From: Orychophragmus violaceus
Lineage: Eukaryota > Streptophyta > Magnoliopsida > Brassicales > Brassicaceae
Assembly: GCA_030180135.1 (NCBI GenBank)
Contig: CM058238.1
Coordinates: forward strand, 6,251,248-6,315,247
Length of the DNA stretch: 64,000 bases
Direction of reading: 5' to 3'
The translations under genes were made by a program, and so were the position numbers. The notes beneath the pieces were generated by a model, which saw only the letters and a list, made by a program, of their open reading frames with translations, did not search any database and had not been told where the DNA came from. Every line of letters starts with the position of its first letter. Position 1 is the stretch's first letter. Shown piece after piece: positions 1 to 11,300 of the stretch.

Positions 1-255
1 TGATTTATAGACTGGCACAACCTGAACATTTTGCTTCCAAAAAATCCATATTCGACCCAACCTATGTTCTTCATAATTGGACAAGAAACTCCAGTCCTTG
101 AACACTGAGTGAGCAATTCTGGCTGCTTTGTTCTCCTTTACTTTAGTCTCTAGTAATCCTCCAAAGTCAAAACTATTCTTTGATAACCAGTTCCTCAAAA
201 CCACATGCTTCTCCTCCTTGTTGAATCCACGTATATTCCAGAAAAATCCTGACAT
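1..255 (-). CDS. LINE ORF2 start (endonuclease domain), partial
   Basis: This is the first 85 codons of a non-LTR retrotransposon ORF2, read from the ATG at 255 down to the window edge without a stop. It opens with MSGFFWNIRGFN, the usual start of plant LINE endonuclease/exonuclease/phosphatase domains (Asn-Ile-Arg-Gly), and continues with LLETKV, which contains the conserved catalytic Glu of that fold. The ATG lies one base after the stop codon of ORF1, the tight ORF1/ORF2 spacing normal for plant L1 elements. The endonuclease nicks the target for target-primed reverse transcription. The reverse transcriptase part lies outside the window, so whether the element is intact cannot be judged. 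Confidence 0.85.
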   Translation of the reverse strand, partial: MSGFFWNIRGFNKEEKHVVLRNWLSKNSFDFGGLLETKVKENKAARIAHSVFKDWSFLSNYEEHRLGRIWIFWKQNVQVVPVYKS

Positions 256-256
256 A

Positions 257-1753
257 TTAATGAGATGTTCTAGAGTTACCCTTCTTTGGAGCTCCTGTTT
301 GAGGGAAGCTCACTGTATTGCCTGTTTTGATTACCTTATGAGCATCCTTGGTTGCTCGCCTTAAAGATGGGCGAGTTCCTCCTGCTCCCCCTTTATCAAT
401 ATGTTTTGATTCATGTTCACGGACTTGTTTGTTAGGGTCCTGTGTCTCAGTCTCATCTTGGACAGTTTTATCGTGTACTGTCTCCTCAGGATCCTGTGTT
501 TCAGTTCTAGGAAGTTCGCCTTCCTCTGTTTCCTCTTCAGATTCCTCATCTTCCAGACCATCTTCTCCCTTATCACTTAATGCAGAATATCTGGATCTAG
601 CAAGCAAGCTCACTTCCCCATATTTCAGATTACTTGTTTCCTTTTCAGGTGATTTCGCAACCTTAGTTGGTGTGCTCCAACCCTCTTCTACGTTTCTTTC
701 AGTACCTTCTTCATTCAAGACCACCTCTTTCTTCTTTTGTCCTTCCTCATCATTCCTTAACTTTTGTGAGCTAGACTTGTTTTCTGCATTCTCTGTAACC
801 TCGGTAGTTTCAGGTTTCTTCACATGTTCCTCCTGTTTCTTTACATTCTCCGTTCTTCTTACGCATTCTTCCTCTACATGTCCCCATGTGGAGCAACCTT
901 TGCAGCGAGGTGGAAGCCACGGATAAGTGTAATTGATCAAAACATTCTCCCCGTTCTGCAATTCAAAATTATGATGAGTAGGAAGTGGCTTTGTAAGGTT
1001 TACTTCCACGAAAACTCGTCCTTCTTCAAAACTTTTGCACTGTTCTGTGTCAGGATGCAATCTGATTGGCTTACCGATTGGGCTTGTTAGGCAAGACAAA
1101 CCTTTCCAAGCGAACATTGTGGCTGGGACATTTTTAACAATCACCCACAGTGGAATTGATTTCATAGCTGGTTGCATCTCCTCTACATTTGGTGACCATT
1201 TTGTAACTATCATCGGTATGTCGCATAGATTCCACATTCCCCTTCTGAGCACTCTATTCCGGACCGTTTTATCTGCGATTTTGAACTTGACAGTCGTGTT
1301 GTTCACAACAAATACATCCACCTTGATTGATTTATCACCCAAGGTCCATATCCTATTAACGATGGCATGAATTTTGCCTACATATGGTGCCGTAGACAGG
1401 AATTTTCCAACGAGAAGCTCTTCCCATAAAGGCGGAGAGTCCTCGAAAACCTCTGCAGGAACTTTGAAAGATTTAACTCCATCGATTTCAACTTCATCCA
1501 AATCATATTGCTGTAGCTTCTGCTTGTTCTGAACTATACCAGCCCATGAGCCATCGCCCTTGTTACTCACCTTTTTTGTATCTTCCTTCGACAATACTGT
1601 TTTCTGCGATTCAGTTTCCGATATAGCTTTCTCCTGTGAATTCGAACCAGATACGTCTTCCAAACTAACTCTCGCTTCTTCCCCTGCCTTCCGTTCATCT
1701 TCCCTGTTCTCCGTAGCACTCAGGCCTGGCGGAATGACCGCCGGCGGCGTCAT
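257..1753 (-). CDS. LINE ORF1, nucleic-acid-binding protein with zinc knuckle
   Basis: A 498-aa open frame starting at the first ATG (MTPPAV). The middle part, from about residue 110 to 280, has the DUF4283-type pattern of plant LINE ORF1 proteins (KVDVFVVNNTTVKFKI, RVLRRGMWNLCDIPM, PLWVIVKNVPATMF). It is followed by a CCHC-type knuckle, RCKGCSTWGHVEEEC, and a long acidic, low-complexity tail rich in Glu and Thr. The frame has no internal stop. Such proteins bind the element RNA. ORF2 follows after one base on the same strand. The frame is also open upstream of the ATG to 1798 without another ATG, so I use 1753. Confidence 0.85.
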   Translation of the reverse strand: MTPPAVIPPGLSATENREDERKAGEEARVSLEDVSGSNSQEKAISETESQKTVLSKEDTKKVSNKGDGSWAGIVQNKQKLQQYDLDEVEIDGVKSFKVPAEVFEDSPPLWEELLVGKFLSTAPYVGKIHAIVNRIWTLGDKSIKVDVFVVNNTTVKFKIADKTVRNRVLRRGMWNLCDIPMIVTKWSPNVEEMQPAMKSIPLWVIVKNVPATMFAWKGLSCLTSPIGKPIRLHPDTEQCKSFEEGRVFVEVNLTKPLPTHHNFELQNGENVLINYTYPWLPPRCKGCSTWGHVEEECVRRTENVKKQEEHVKKPETTEVTENAENKSSSQKLRNDEEGQKKKEVVLNEEGTERNVEEGWSTPTKVAKSPEKETSNLKYGEVSLLARSRYSALSDKGEDGLEDEESEEETEEGELPRTETQDPEETVHDKTVQDETETQDPNKQVREHESKHIDKGGAGGTRPSLRRATKDAHKVIKTGNTVSFPQTGAPKKGNSRTSH

Positions 1754-1863
1754 GCCGAGGTTGAAAAGGGGAAAACTAGGTTTTTCTAGAATCGCCAAAA
1801 AAATCGCCTATTCTCTTAAAACGCACCGTTTTCTCGAAATAACTTTTTTCTCTCTCCTATTCG

Positions 1864-2722
1864 TCACTCTAAAATACGGTTGTTTCGTTCCCTCCATATA
1901 TTGTAAACCAATACCTGCAATATCAGCTTAAGAATAACCGCCTCATTGCTTCGAGGAAGGAATGATGCATGCCCAAGCAGAGCCATAACCGAAATTAGAT
2001 CCTGCGGGACGGCTGAAATATAACGTCCTATAAAACGAGACCACACTTCCTGAACAAAGGAGCACCCAAAAAAAAGATGGCTATGTGAATCAGCTCCTGC
2101 ATTGCATAACACACAAGTTTGACTAATCGAGAGACCCCATGATCTCAGCCTGTCTCTAGTCAGTAGCCGTGACTGCACAGCTATCCAGGAAATAAAAGAG
2201 CACCGCGGTATCTCCTGTTTAAACCAAACAAACGAGTGCCAATTAACCTGCGGTGAGACTACTCTGAGCTGCTCCCAAGTACCGGTAGAGGAGAAAGAAT
2301 TTACATAATTTCCAGCAGCATTTTTCCACAAGAACTCGTCATTAATATTAGAAGGCTGAGGTGGGTCTATTGCCGATATGGCTGCATGGACCAGCAACGC
2401 TCGATCAGACCTAGCACTAGCGAGGAACCAATTACCGTCTCGAGTGGCCTGATTAACTGTTGCCATTAAGTGAATCCGAAATAGTCTTGGCCCCGAGTCT
2501 CCAACGAACTCAATGAGAGGACCCAAGTCCGTCCATCTATCAAACCAAAACGATGCTATCCTACCATTTCTCAGTCTGCATCTCAAGAAGTTTGATAGAT
2601 GAGGCTTCAATTGTATCATACTCCGCACAGTTTTGGAAAAACGTTGAGCATCTTCAGTCTGCCAATACCCTCTTCTACCAAAAACATGACTTTGTAGCCA
2701 CGCAACCCAAAGAGACCCAGCG
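1864..2722 (-). pseudogene. 3' fragment of a second LINE ORF2 (zf-RVT region)
   Basis: The minus strand encodes the C-terminal part of a plant LINE reverse transcriptase. It runs SLWVAWLQSHVFG, then GRIASFWFDRW, then the zf-RVT block (FVWFKQEIPRCSFISWIAVQ, LLTRDRL, CVLCNAGADSHSHLFFGCSF) and ends VYNIWRERNNRILE before a stop. Everything N-terminal of this is missing: at about 2725 the sequence switches to an unrelated dispersed repeat. No poly-A tail separates its end from ORF1 of the neighbouring LINE, so the old copy was probably interrupted by, or joined to, the newer one. Confidence 0.85.
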
Positions 2723-2728
2723 TTTGAA

Positions 2729-3016
2729 AATCTTTATGATTTTGTCTTATTGTTCTGTGATTCAATGAAGATGCTTGTTATACCCCACAAACCTGGATCC
2801 CACCTCAATAAATGCATCTTTCTTAGCCTTCGTGGAACATTAAGCTACTCTTCCTTGTTTTTGGTCTTGTAACATCTCTTTAATATCACCGTTCGCCTTC
2901 ATAAATCATCTACCTTTCTTGGCATCAATATTTACCTTGCTGATTACTACATTAGTACACCCTGCAAGGTACCATATCCATATAAAGATCAAATCAAGCT
3001 ATGAGTTATTGAGTTT
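2729..3016. repeat. Dispersed 0.28-kb repeat, copy 1
   Basis: This segment matches 21520-21801 in the same orientation over its whole length with scattered substitutions and small indels. It starts abruptly at the LINE fragment and ends at the TBL gene fragment. I do not recognise it as a known transposon. It has no terminal inverted repeats and no convincing open frame. Confidence 0.75.
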
Positions 3017-3323
3017 GGTAATAATGGCAATAATGGCAACCAATGATTGTTTGGTTCTCGTAGTAGACCGATGGCCGGTAATGCCAGTGACCTGAGGAGA
3101 TGATCACGTAGTCAAAGTCTCCTATGTTGGCTGTCCAACGCTCGTCTGCCTCATCAAGGTATAGTTCAAAAACATCAGTATGCTCTGGTTTGGCCTGGTC
3201 GGGTTCTGTGGACTTTACCAAGTGTGTTGTCCAAAATGGTGCGATGGTGAAATTGTATGTCTCGTATGTCCATCGTTTGAAATAATCGTCTGTGTTAACT
3301 GAAGCATCCACTGGATACTCAAC
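3006..3323 (-). pseudogene. TRICHOME BIREFRINGENCE-LIKE (PMR5/DUF231) exon fragment
   Basis: One exon of a TBL-family wall polysaccharide O-acetyltransferase. Visible family signatures are VEYPVDAS, DDYFKRWTYETYNFTIAPFW, LYLDEADERW and DFDYVIISSGHW followed by GCHYC. A splice acceptor (CAG) sits directly before GTTGAG at 3323, and the frame stays open to 3006. Neither the upstream exon with the GDS motif nor the downstream exon with the DxxH motif is nearby, and no donor site follows GCHYC. It is therefore a stranded exon of the TBL19-21 type rather than a gene, although transcription cannot be excluded. Confidence 0.8.
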
Positions 3324-4215
3324 CTGAAATGTTAACTCCACATTAATCATTTTGATTTAAAATAAATAAATACACTGTTATTCTCTGAAGCCAAATTCCA
3401 GTGCACAAACAAAAAAACTAATCGAAGTATATCAAAAAGGCCGGATCCATGTTTAATATTGTTTATGAAATTTAGTTGGTTAATTAGCTAAAATAACCCA
3501 TGACTGAGAGGAAATGTCAATGTCAATAAAACTATATAATTAATAATTGTGGCACCGGTGAACCAAAATCACCTTTATGTACGTACCAAACTTTTATTTA
3601 AAAATATAAATAAGTGAGTGGTTATATGATTTTTTTTATCAAACTTAGATAAATAAGATACATGTAAATATTTGTAAACATATGCAGTTATGCACACACT
3701 TCTTAACATAATGGTAAATGATCACAGTAATGATGCACATCTCACTTCGTTTTTACTACTTTTATCAAAAGTGTACTTCGACTAATAATTAAATTATACA
3801 TATGACCTAATGATTAAAGTTTATCGATTAGAATGTTACTTCGACGTCAAGAATGGTTATATTATTAATGTTCAAAAAAAAAAGAATGGTTATATGATTT
3901 CGTTTGCGGAATGAGTACTTTTACTGAATGCTTTTGGACGTTGAATTAAAAACAATCTAAAAAGGGTTGAAACTTGCTACCTGATAATTATATAGTTTAT
4001 TCTTTTAATAAATCAGATTTTAACTTGCTAATCTGTTCTCCAACAATTTGCAGGTAAAAAATTAAACAAAAAACAATAGATTATAATAATATCATGTATC
4101 GAATCCGACTTACATAGACGAAAACAAAGTAATTGAGATAGTGGGTTTGAAAAAAGATTTTGAAACGAGTATTAGGCTATAGTGGTCCGATCGTAATATT
4201 TAATCCGTTCTCGTA
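3324..4215. other. AT-rich intergenic stretch, no feature seen
   Basis: About 0.9 kb of AT-rich sequence between the TBL fragment and the small gene at 4216. I see no open frame with family signatures, no RNA gene and no repeat matching elsewhere in the window. Confidence 0.6.
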
Positions 4216-4563
4216 TTAGGTTGGGGTTGGTAGTCTCTTTCGGCCATTAACACGATACACCCTCCTTTCCAGCACCAACCTGTGGTTGTGGCCGAGTCCT
4301 GGAGCTTCGACAGCTTTATACGCAATGCGGACGTCAAAGCGTAGGTTACCTTCTCTTGGCCGACCCACTGTCAGCCTTGGAATCGTCGTGGCATTGATTA
4401 TGTGGAAGAGATCCGGGTGCTCGAAGAGTGTCGTGAGGTGGACCCCGGTAAGCCAGACTCGCTGATCGGGGTTGGCGGCTACGGCAAGAACGGCGGCCAA
4501 AGCTGGAATCTGGATCGAGAAGTTCAAAAAGTTTTGGGGAGCCGAGTTTGGATTATTAGCCAT
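4216..4563 (-). CDS. Small unrecognised protein, member of a local family
   Basis: A single-exon 115-aa frame starting MANNPNSAPQ. I do not recognise the family. A hydrophobic patch around residues 18-30 (IQIPALAAVLAVA) is too short to claim a membrane segment, and the C-terminal third is basic (RLVLERRVYRVNGRKR). The same C-terminal block recurs in decayed fragments at 5480-5710 and 16316-16520, so a small gene family lives here. In those relatives the block continues IPSYETFVHYKWEF, whereas here a TAA stop falls just before the conserved Tyr-Glu, so this copy may have a shortened tail. Only about 10 bp upstream of the ATG are shared with its relative at 15109. Beyond that lies an inverted junction, so its original promoter is probably missing. 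Confidence 0.5.
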   Translation of the reverse strand: MANNPNSAPQNFLNFSIQIPALAAVLAVAANPDQRVWLTGVHLTTLFEHPDLFHIINATTIPRLTVGRPREGNLRFDVRIAYKAVEAPGLGHNHRLVLERRVYRVNGRKRLPTPT

Positions 4564-4589
4564 TTCGAGAGTTTGGCTAATAATCCAAA
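4547..4589. repeat. Inverted repeat at a head-to-head junction
   Basis: Perfect 15-bp arms at 4547-4561 and 4575-4589 (TTTGGATTATTAGCC and its complement) flank a 13-base loop. The left arm holds the first codons of the minus-strand small gene. The right arm repeats them on the plus strand with the start codon changed to TTG. The right side then continues into sequence that follows another member's start codon at 15409. Confidence 0.85.
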
Positions 4590-5479
4590 TCTTTTCAATT
4601 TACATGTCCGATACCATAAAAGAATTAGTTCCCGAACAATTTTTGTACCTAAGAAACCAAAACAAAATCAGACTCAAACTCTTAAAAAAATATGGTCATC
4701 AATCTCTCATAATCACATGATTCAAAACTGTAACGATCAACTTATGAGAGGTTTATGAAACATGTGAATTAAACCTTTGATGATGTTTAACTTGAGGATA
4801 TTACAAGTTTTGAATTAAAACTTTCATAAACCTCTCATAGTCACATGCTTCAAACTTTTTAACTTAATTTTTAATATTGATATTTTTTAACTTTACTATT
4901 GATATTTTCAAATGGCAACATAATATTTAATTCAACCTAAGTCAAACCTTGTTCTCTGGCTAATAAAACATAGTAATCAATGTTTTTCTTTAGATTTTTT
5001 TGGTTGTTTTTTCCTTCTTCTTTTGAATTGGTTTTCTTTTTTAAAAAAAAAAATTCAAAATACATTTTAAGCCTAAATACATTTTAAAAAAAATACTTTC
5101 TAGTAACCCAAATACATTTTATATTCATATTCCAAAGTCCATACTAGCCAACATCGTGGACTATAGCCTAAGTGCCTAACTTAATGAGAAATGGAGAAAG
5201 TCTTTTGTTTAATAAGAAAACCAAGCAAATTTCATATAATTTCTACAGGATTAATAAAATGTCGTTGACTTAATAATTTATGCAGTAAATAACTTATAAA
5301 AAAAAAAAAGAAAGAAAAACACTAATATTCTTCGCTTCTTTGATAATGGTAGACTCCGGTTCACATCAGAATGATGTAATGTTCTGATATAGTGATCCGA
5401 TAAACCTAATTGAAAGATGATTAGTAGCAATTTTAGTGGAATATTAAATGTAATGTTCTCGTTAAGGCCCATTACTGAA

Positions 5480-5710
5480 CCTGAACTCCCATTTGTAGTG
5501 AACGAATGTCTCGTAGCTAGGGATTGCTTGTCTCTTTCGTCCGTTCACCCTGTAAACCCTCCTCTCTAAAACTATCCTTTTGTTCTCTCTTGATCCACGG
5601 TTTTGTACGCTCTTCAAACATCGAATCGAAGAGTTGATGGACTACCAGCCGCCGGGTCTAATACTGATATGAGTGGTTTTATCGCCTCTCCTCCACTTCC
5701 ATAACTTTCA
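5480..5710 (-). pseudogene. Decayed fragment of the small-gene family
   Basis: The minus strand reads STLRFDV, a TGA stop, RAYKTVDQE, then after a shift VLERRVYRVNGRKR and IPSYETFVHYKWEF. This parallels LRFDVRIAYKAVE and VLERRVYRVNGRKR in the protein at 4216-4563. The internal stop and missing N-terminus make it a pseudogene. Its duplicate is at 16316-16520. Confidence 0.7.
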
Positions 5711-6121
5711 AATACAAAATAACAAACTCTCTTTTTCATTTCCTTTCCCAAACAAAGTTTGACTGAATATTTTGACAATAAATAACAATATATAATTTTA
5801 TATTTTATATTTTTGATAAGTTAAGCTTTACTCCCTTAATTGTGGAAATTAGTAATGAATTCAACAGTAACATAACTTAATCTGCATGTGGACGCATGGA
5901 AACACCATTCTAATCGAAAATATATATGTTAATCTAGTAGCAAACGTTAGTTGGCGACTTGGCGTAGCATATGCCATCAGGAGTTGGCGTGAAACATGTG
6001 AAAAAGCATCAGTGTCACTCAAGTGATAGATCGAATCAAGCATAGCATACATAGAATGAAACCATCGATTCAACAATTCAAACAGGAAACCGAAAGCTCA
6101 AACGTTTCCGGGCGAAGCAAC

Positions 6122-6758
6122 TATTGGAATTATGTCCAGTAATCTCTGTACTGTCTCTAGAAAGTAAGAGTATGTCAATGATCAGACATAAGTCATATAA
6201 TACTGGGGGTCATGATGGCTTGCTAGAGTCCGCTCATGATCTATAAGTTTTGGACTTATTGCCTTTATTATATGATCCCATATGGGTCACACGCCTAAGC
6301 TAACAGGAAACTATGAGGGAACGGTTCAGCAGAAGTACGGTAAAAGTGCTAGGCATTTACTGTATTTAGAGAGATTAAAGGGCATGATTAAATCTAAGGG
6401 ATTTAATCAGACTGGGAATTGGGCCCAAAAGCCCAACAGAACTAGACAAGGGTTTTATATTTAAAACTTGACCTAGCTCTCTTAATTCTAAGCCTCTTCT
6501 GCGCCTCCTCTCTCTCTCTTTGCGCCTCCCTCCCTTCTGGTCTAGCAGCCAATTTCCTGAAGTGTGCGTGTGTGAACCTTTGGAGGAGCTGTCTCTTGGC
6601 GGTTCTGCTGATCTCTGACTCATACCTGATTCTTCCGCTGCATAACAAGGTATTATCTGAGATCTTTTATGATTCAGCAAGAGAACCTAGATCCAATCTG
6701 TTTAGTAGGGTTTAATCAATGAGAAATTGAACCAGGATAAACACTAAACAATCCTCCA
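6122..6758 (+). repeat. 5' LTR of Copia copy 1
   Basis: It begins TATTGGAATTATG, where the other three LTRs in the window begin TGTTGG, so the terminal TG has mutated. It ends in CA at 6758. It contains a CT-rich tract at about 6505-6530. Confidence 0.93.
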
Positions 6759-6759
6759 G

Positions 6760-6772
6760 TGGTATCAGAGCC
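6760..6772 (+). other. Primer binding site, copy 1
   Basis: TGGTATCAGAGCC, one base after the LTR, is the usual plant Copia site complementary to the 3' end of initiator tRNA-Met. Confidence 0.85.
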
Positions 6773-8324
6773 ATTGGTTCTGTTAGGATTTCTTGTTAGA
6801 ATCATGTTTAGGTTGTTTAGAAGTGTTTGAATCAATCTATGCTTGAAATTGATAAGAAAACTCTTAAGAAACAAAAGAATTAAAACCTATAAAAACCCTA
6901 AACTAAATCGGAGTGTGGTCGGAGTGTCGGACGTCCGGATCGGCTGGCTGCGTCGGAGTGTAGTCGAGTCGGACGTCCGGATCGGAGTGACGCACGGAAC
7001 GATCGGTTTGCCGGATCGAGTCGCGTGGTCGTTCCGATCGCGAGAGATGGACGATCGCGTCCCGCCTCTCTCGGCCCGTCCCGTCCCGTCCCGACTATCG
7101 ACCCGATCGCGGAAGCGTGATGCTTGCGGCTGTCCCGATCGTGTCTCCTCTCGGTCGCGTGAAGCTTGCGACTCGGTCGTGATCGGTTCACGTGACCGAA
7201 CGGTCGGTTCGGTTTGGTTTATGGTTCGGTTTAGAATAATTAAAATTTATTCGTTACGGTTTACAGACTTAATAATATTTATTAAATCTGGTTAAACCGT
7301 GATAAGAAATCCAATGTCGAAATTAAATTGGATTTAGTGCCTAAACCAGTGGTTTTCTAATTTGATTTGGTTGGACCAAATAAATTGAGAAAATCCGGTT
7401 TAGTAAATAACCGGTTAACAATTGTGGTTATCGTAGTAATTAATCTTGGTTAGACCAATTTTAATGAACCAGACCGGTTATGTCATTTAATTGGGCAATT
7501 GGGTTATGTCTTGGACATAGACCAATTCTTGGGCATTGGGCCAAGAAGTTAAAACAATTGGGTCAGTTATTTGAATCTTTTCTTCAGATTTATTTTAAAA
7601 TTCATTTAATAATTAAAATTTAATTTTAAAATTAATCAGTTTCCAAAATTTCAAATTAGAAAGTTTCTTAGAATAGAAGTTTCTAGATTTGCATGTTTTG
7701 GATATTTAGGAAATTTCTATAGTTAGAAAGTTTCCAATTTTAGGAAGTTTCCAATTATAAAAGTTTCCAAAAACAGTAGGTTTCCAAAAATGGAAAGTTT
7801 CCAAAAATAGTAATCTTCTATTTTGGAATGAAATTTTAAGAAAAACCTATAAACCTCAAATAATATTAAGCGTTGGATGTCTTGTCCAGTCTATGTCAGC
7901 TGTTGAAACCCATTCAATTGTACACATGGCCTTACAGTGTGAGGATGTCTATCTTTTGCGTGGGTAAGACAGTTTGTGATTCATTAATGTCATTGGGAGT
8001 CCCAGACATTAGTGATTACATGACTGTATAGTCTGGTTTTCTTGACTGGGTCATCGGGAGTCCCGGACCTTGAGACATCAGAGTGGATTGGGTCTCGGGC
8101 CCAGATTCACAACCAAGAGTTATATCACGGATATAATTAGCCGAGATAGGGCTTACCGATATAAGCTAAGGTTGGGTGACGGCCAGTGGCCCACTTTGAT
8201 CTTAGTTATATGTGGATCTTGGAATCATTATATTCTTTTGAGGGTAACTAATGTTATTGAATATAATACGAGATTAATCATATTGAACATATTAACTAAA
8301 ATCCTTTTATCTAATATTTCAGCA
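6773..8324 (+). other. Copia copy 1 leader with GATCG-rich block and short tandem repeats
   Basis: The 1.55 kb between primer site and gag are non-coding. At about 6905-7200 there is a CpG-rich block full of GATCG words. At about 7655-7830 there is an array of imperfect units of roughly 15-20 bp around GAAAGTTTCCAA. A pyrimidine-rich stretch ending TTTCAG at 8322 just before the gag ATG looks like a splice acceptor. Confidence 0.7.
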
Positions 8325-11300
8325 ATGACTACAACAAGCACACAAAACACATTCTCAATCCGGTCTGTTCTCGACAAGGAGAAGCTGACTGGAACGAACT
8401 TCCTGACGTGGTCAAGGAACTTGAGGCTGGTCCTCAAGCAGGAGAAGAAGGAATATGTCCTTCGTGATCCCCTCCCCGAGAGGCCTCCTAACAATGCCGC
8501 CAGGAATCTGCATAATGCTTGGGAAAAGCATTCGTCAGATGAAAATGATGTCTATTGCCTGATGTTGGCGACCATGACTCCTGAGCTGCAAATGCAGTTC
8601 GAGAGTGTGCTGTCGCCCATCGAGATAATGGCAAGCCTGAAATCGCTTTTTCAGGAGCAGGCAAGGACTGAGAGGTTCCAGACAGTTAAGAACCTCTTGG
8701 ACTGTAAGATGGCTGCAAATGCGGCAGTGAGTCCTCATGTCTTGAAGATGATGGGTTATCTCGATCATCTTCAGAAACTCGACTGCCCTATCAGCCAGGA
8801 ACTTGCCTGCGACATCATTCTGCAGTCTTTACCTACAAGCTATGATCAGTTCATTCTGAACTTCAATATGCATGGCTTGAGTAAGACATTGCCTGAGCTT
8901 CACGGAATGCTCAAGACTGCAGAGCCCAGCTTGAAGAAAGCCAAGGACCCCAACGTGCTTATGGTGCAAAAGGGCAAGGGCTTTAAGAAATCCTCTGCCA
9001 AGGACAAGGGAAAGGCTAAGGCTGTTCAAGTCTCGGACAAGGACACGCCAAAGCCCAAGCCCAAGTCCAAGGCTGGGCCTACTGACATCTGCAGGTTCTG
9101 CAAAGAACCAGGGCATTGGAGGAGAGAATGTAAGAAATTCCTGGAAGGTCTAAAGGAATTGAAGAAGAAGACTCTGGAGACTTCTTCATCAGGTATTTTT
9201 GTTATAGAAGTTAATACAACTACTTCTGATAATACCTCATGGGTTATGGATACTGGTTGTGGGGCTCATATTTGTACTAATATGCAGGCACTCAGCAACA
9301 GTAGGAGGCTGAAGCAAGGACAAGTGGAGCTACGAGTTGGGAATGGAGCGAAAGTTCCTGCACTAGCTGTAGGCACATACTTGTTGTCTTTACCTTCGGG
9401 ATTGGTTTTAGAACTTAATAACTGCTATTTTGTACCTGCGATAAGCAGAAATATTATTTCAGTTTCTTTGTTGGATTTGGAAGGTTATGATTTTTCAGTT
9501 AAGAATAAATTATGTTCCTTCAATCGCAACAATTTGTTCTATGGTTGTGCCCCTCTTACGAATGGGCTTTACATACTTGATCAATCCGCGCCAATTTATA
9601 ACATTAATACCAAACGGTTCAAACCTAATGAGGAGAACCGAACGTTTCTATGGCATTGTCGTTTAGGGCACATCAGTGAGAAACGCATTAAGAGGCTCCA
9701 TTCGAATGGACTTCTTGGCTCATTTGACTTTGAGTCATGTGAGAAATGCGAATCCTGCCTGATGGGCAAAATGACGCGGGCCCCCTTTAATAAACCCAAC
9801 GAGAGGGCCAGTGACTTATTGGGCCTGATACACACTGATGTGTGTGGCCCAATGTCCACAAATGCAAGAGGAAACTATCAGTACTTCATTACCTTCACTG
9901 ATGATTTCAGCAGGTATGGATATGTTTATTTAATGAAACATAAGTCTGAATCGTTTGAGAGATTCAGAGAATTCCAAAATGAAGTACAGAACCAACTTGG
10001 CAAAAGCATTAAAGCTCTTCGGTCCGACCGAGGAGGAGAATACTTGAGCCAAGAGTTTAGTGATCATCTAAGAGAGTGTGGGATAGTTTCCCAACTCACT
10101 CCTCCTGGAACACCTCAATGGAATGGTGTGTCTGAGAGGAGGAATCGGACCTTATTGGATATGGTTCGGTCTATGATGAGTCACACAGACCTTCCAATAT
10201 CCCTTTGGGGATATGCTCTGCTAACAGCAGTGTTCACTCTAAATAAAGCGCCATCAAAAGCAGTAGCTAAGACACCATATGAATTATGGACTGGAGAAGC
10301 TCCAGTGCTGTCTTATCTTAGAATTTGGGGTTGTGAAGCCTATGTCAAGAGATTGATCTCTGACAAGCTTACACCAAAGTCTGATAAATGCTACTTCATT
10401 GGTTATCCGAAGGAGACCAAGGCTTATTACTTCTACCTATGATCCGAGAACAAGATTTTTGTTGCTCGGGATTGTAATTTTCTTGAGAGGGAGTTTCTCT
10501 CTAAGAAAAACAGTGGGAGTAAGGTACTGCTTGAAGAAATTCAAGATGAACAGGATACTGCTCAACCTAATGAGGAAGAGCAGCATGAGGACCTACAAGA
10601 AATTATAGAGCCTGGACATGTAGTACATGAAGTTCGAAGATCCGGGAGGATCCGTCACGAACCCAAGAGATATCAAGGATTCCTCGTGACTAACTGTCAT
10701 GATCTTTTGATCATTGATGGTGATGAACCATCGAACTTCAATCAAGCCATGATGGGCCCAGATTCCTCTAAGTGGCGTAAGGCCACTGATTCCGAAATGG
10801 ACTCCATGTCGGTCAACCAAGTGTTTTCATTGGTTAACTTACCCGCTGGTGTAAAAGCCATCGAGTGCAAATGGATCTTCAAGAAGAAGATTGACGTGGA
10901 TGGAAATGTCCAGATTTATAAAGCCATGTTGGTGGCAAAAGGTTTCAGGCAAGTTCACGGTGTGGATTATGATGAAACCTATTCCCCAGTGGCTATGATG
11001 AAATCTATTCGGATTCTACTAGCAACTGCAGCTTTTCATGATTATGAAATTTGGCAGATGGACGTAAAAACCGCCTTCCTGAATGGAATTCTGGAAGAGG
11101 ATGTGTATATGACACAACCTGACGGTTACATAGATCCAAAGAATGCTGGGAAGGTATGCAAGCTTCATAAATCCATTTATGGATTGAAGCAAGCATCGAG
11201 GAGCTGGAATCTTCGTTTTGATGAAGCAATCAAGCAATTTGACTTCATCAGAAACGAAGAAGAACAATGCGTGTATAAGAAGACTAGTGGGAGCAAGATA

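Noticed and set aside
348..926. 192-codon Ser-rich frame antisense to LINE ORF1
   Set aside because: Produced by the acidic low-complexity codons of the sense frame.
5861..6076. 71-codon minus frame, also present at 16664-16903
   Set aside because: Present in both copies only because the DNA is duplicated; no signature and different C-terminal reading.
6843..7295. 150-codon plus frame and 97-codon minus frame in the Copia leader
   Set aside because: Low-complexity Arg/Ser-rich translations of the GATCG-rich block, not conserved in copy 2.
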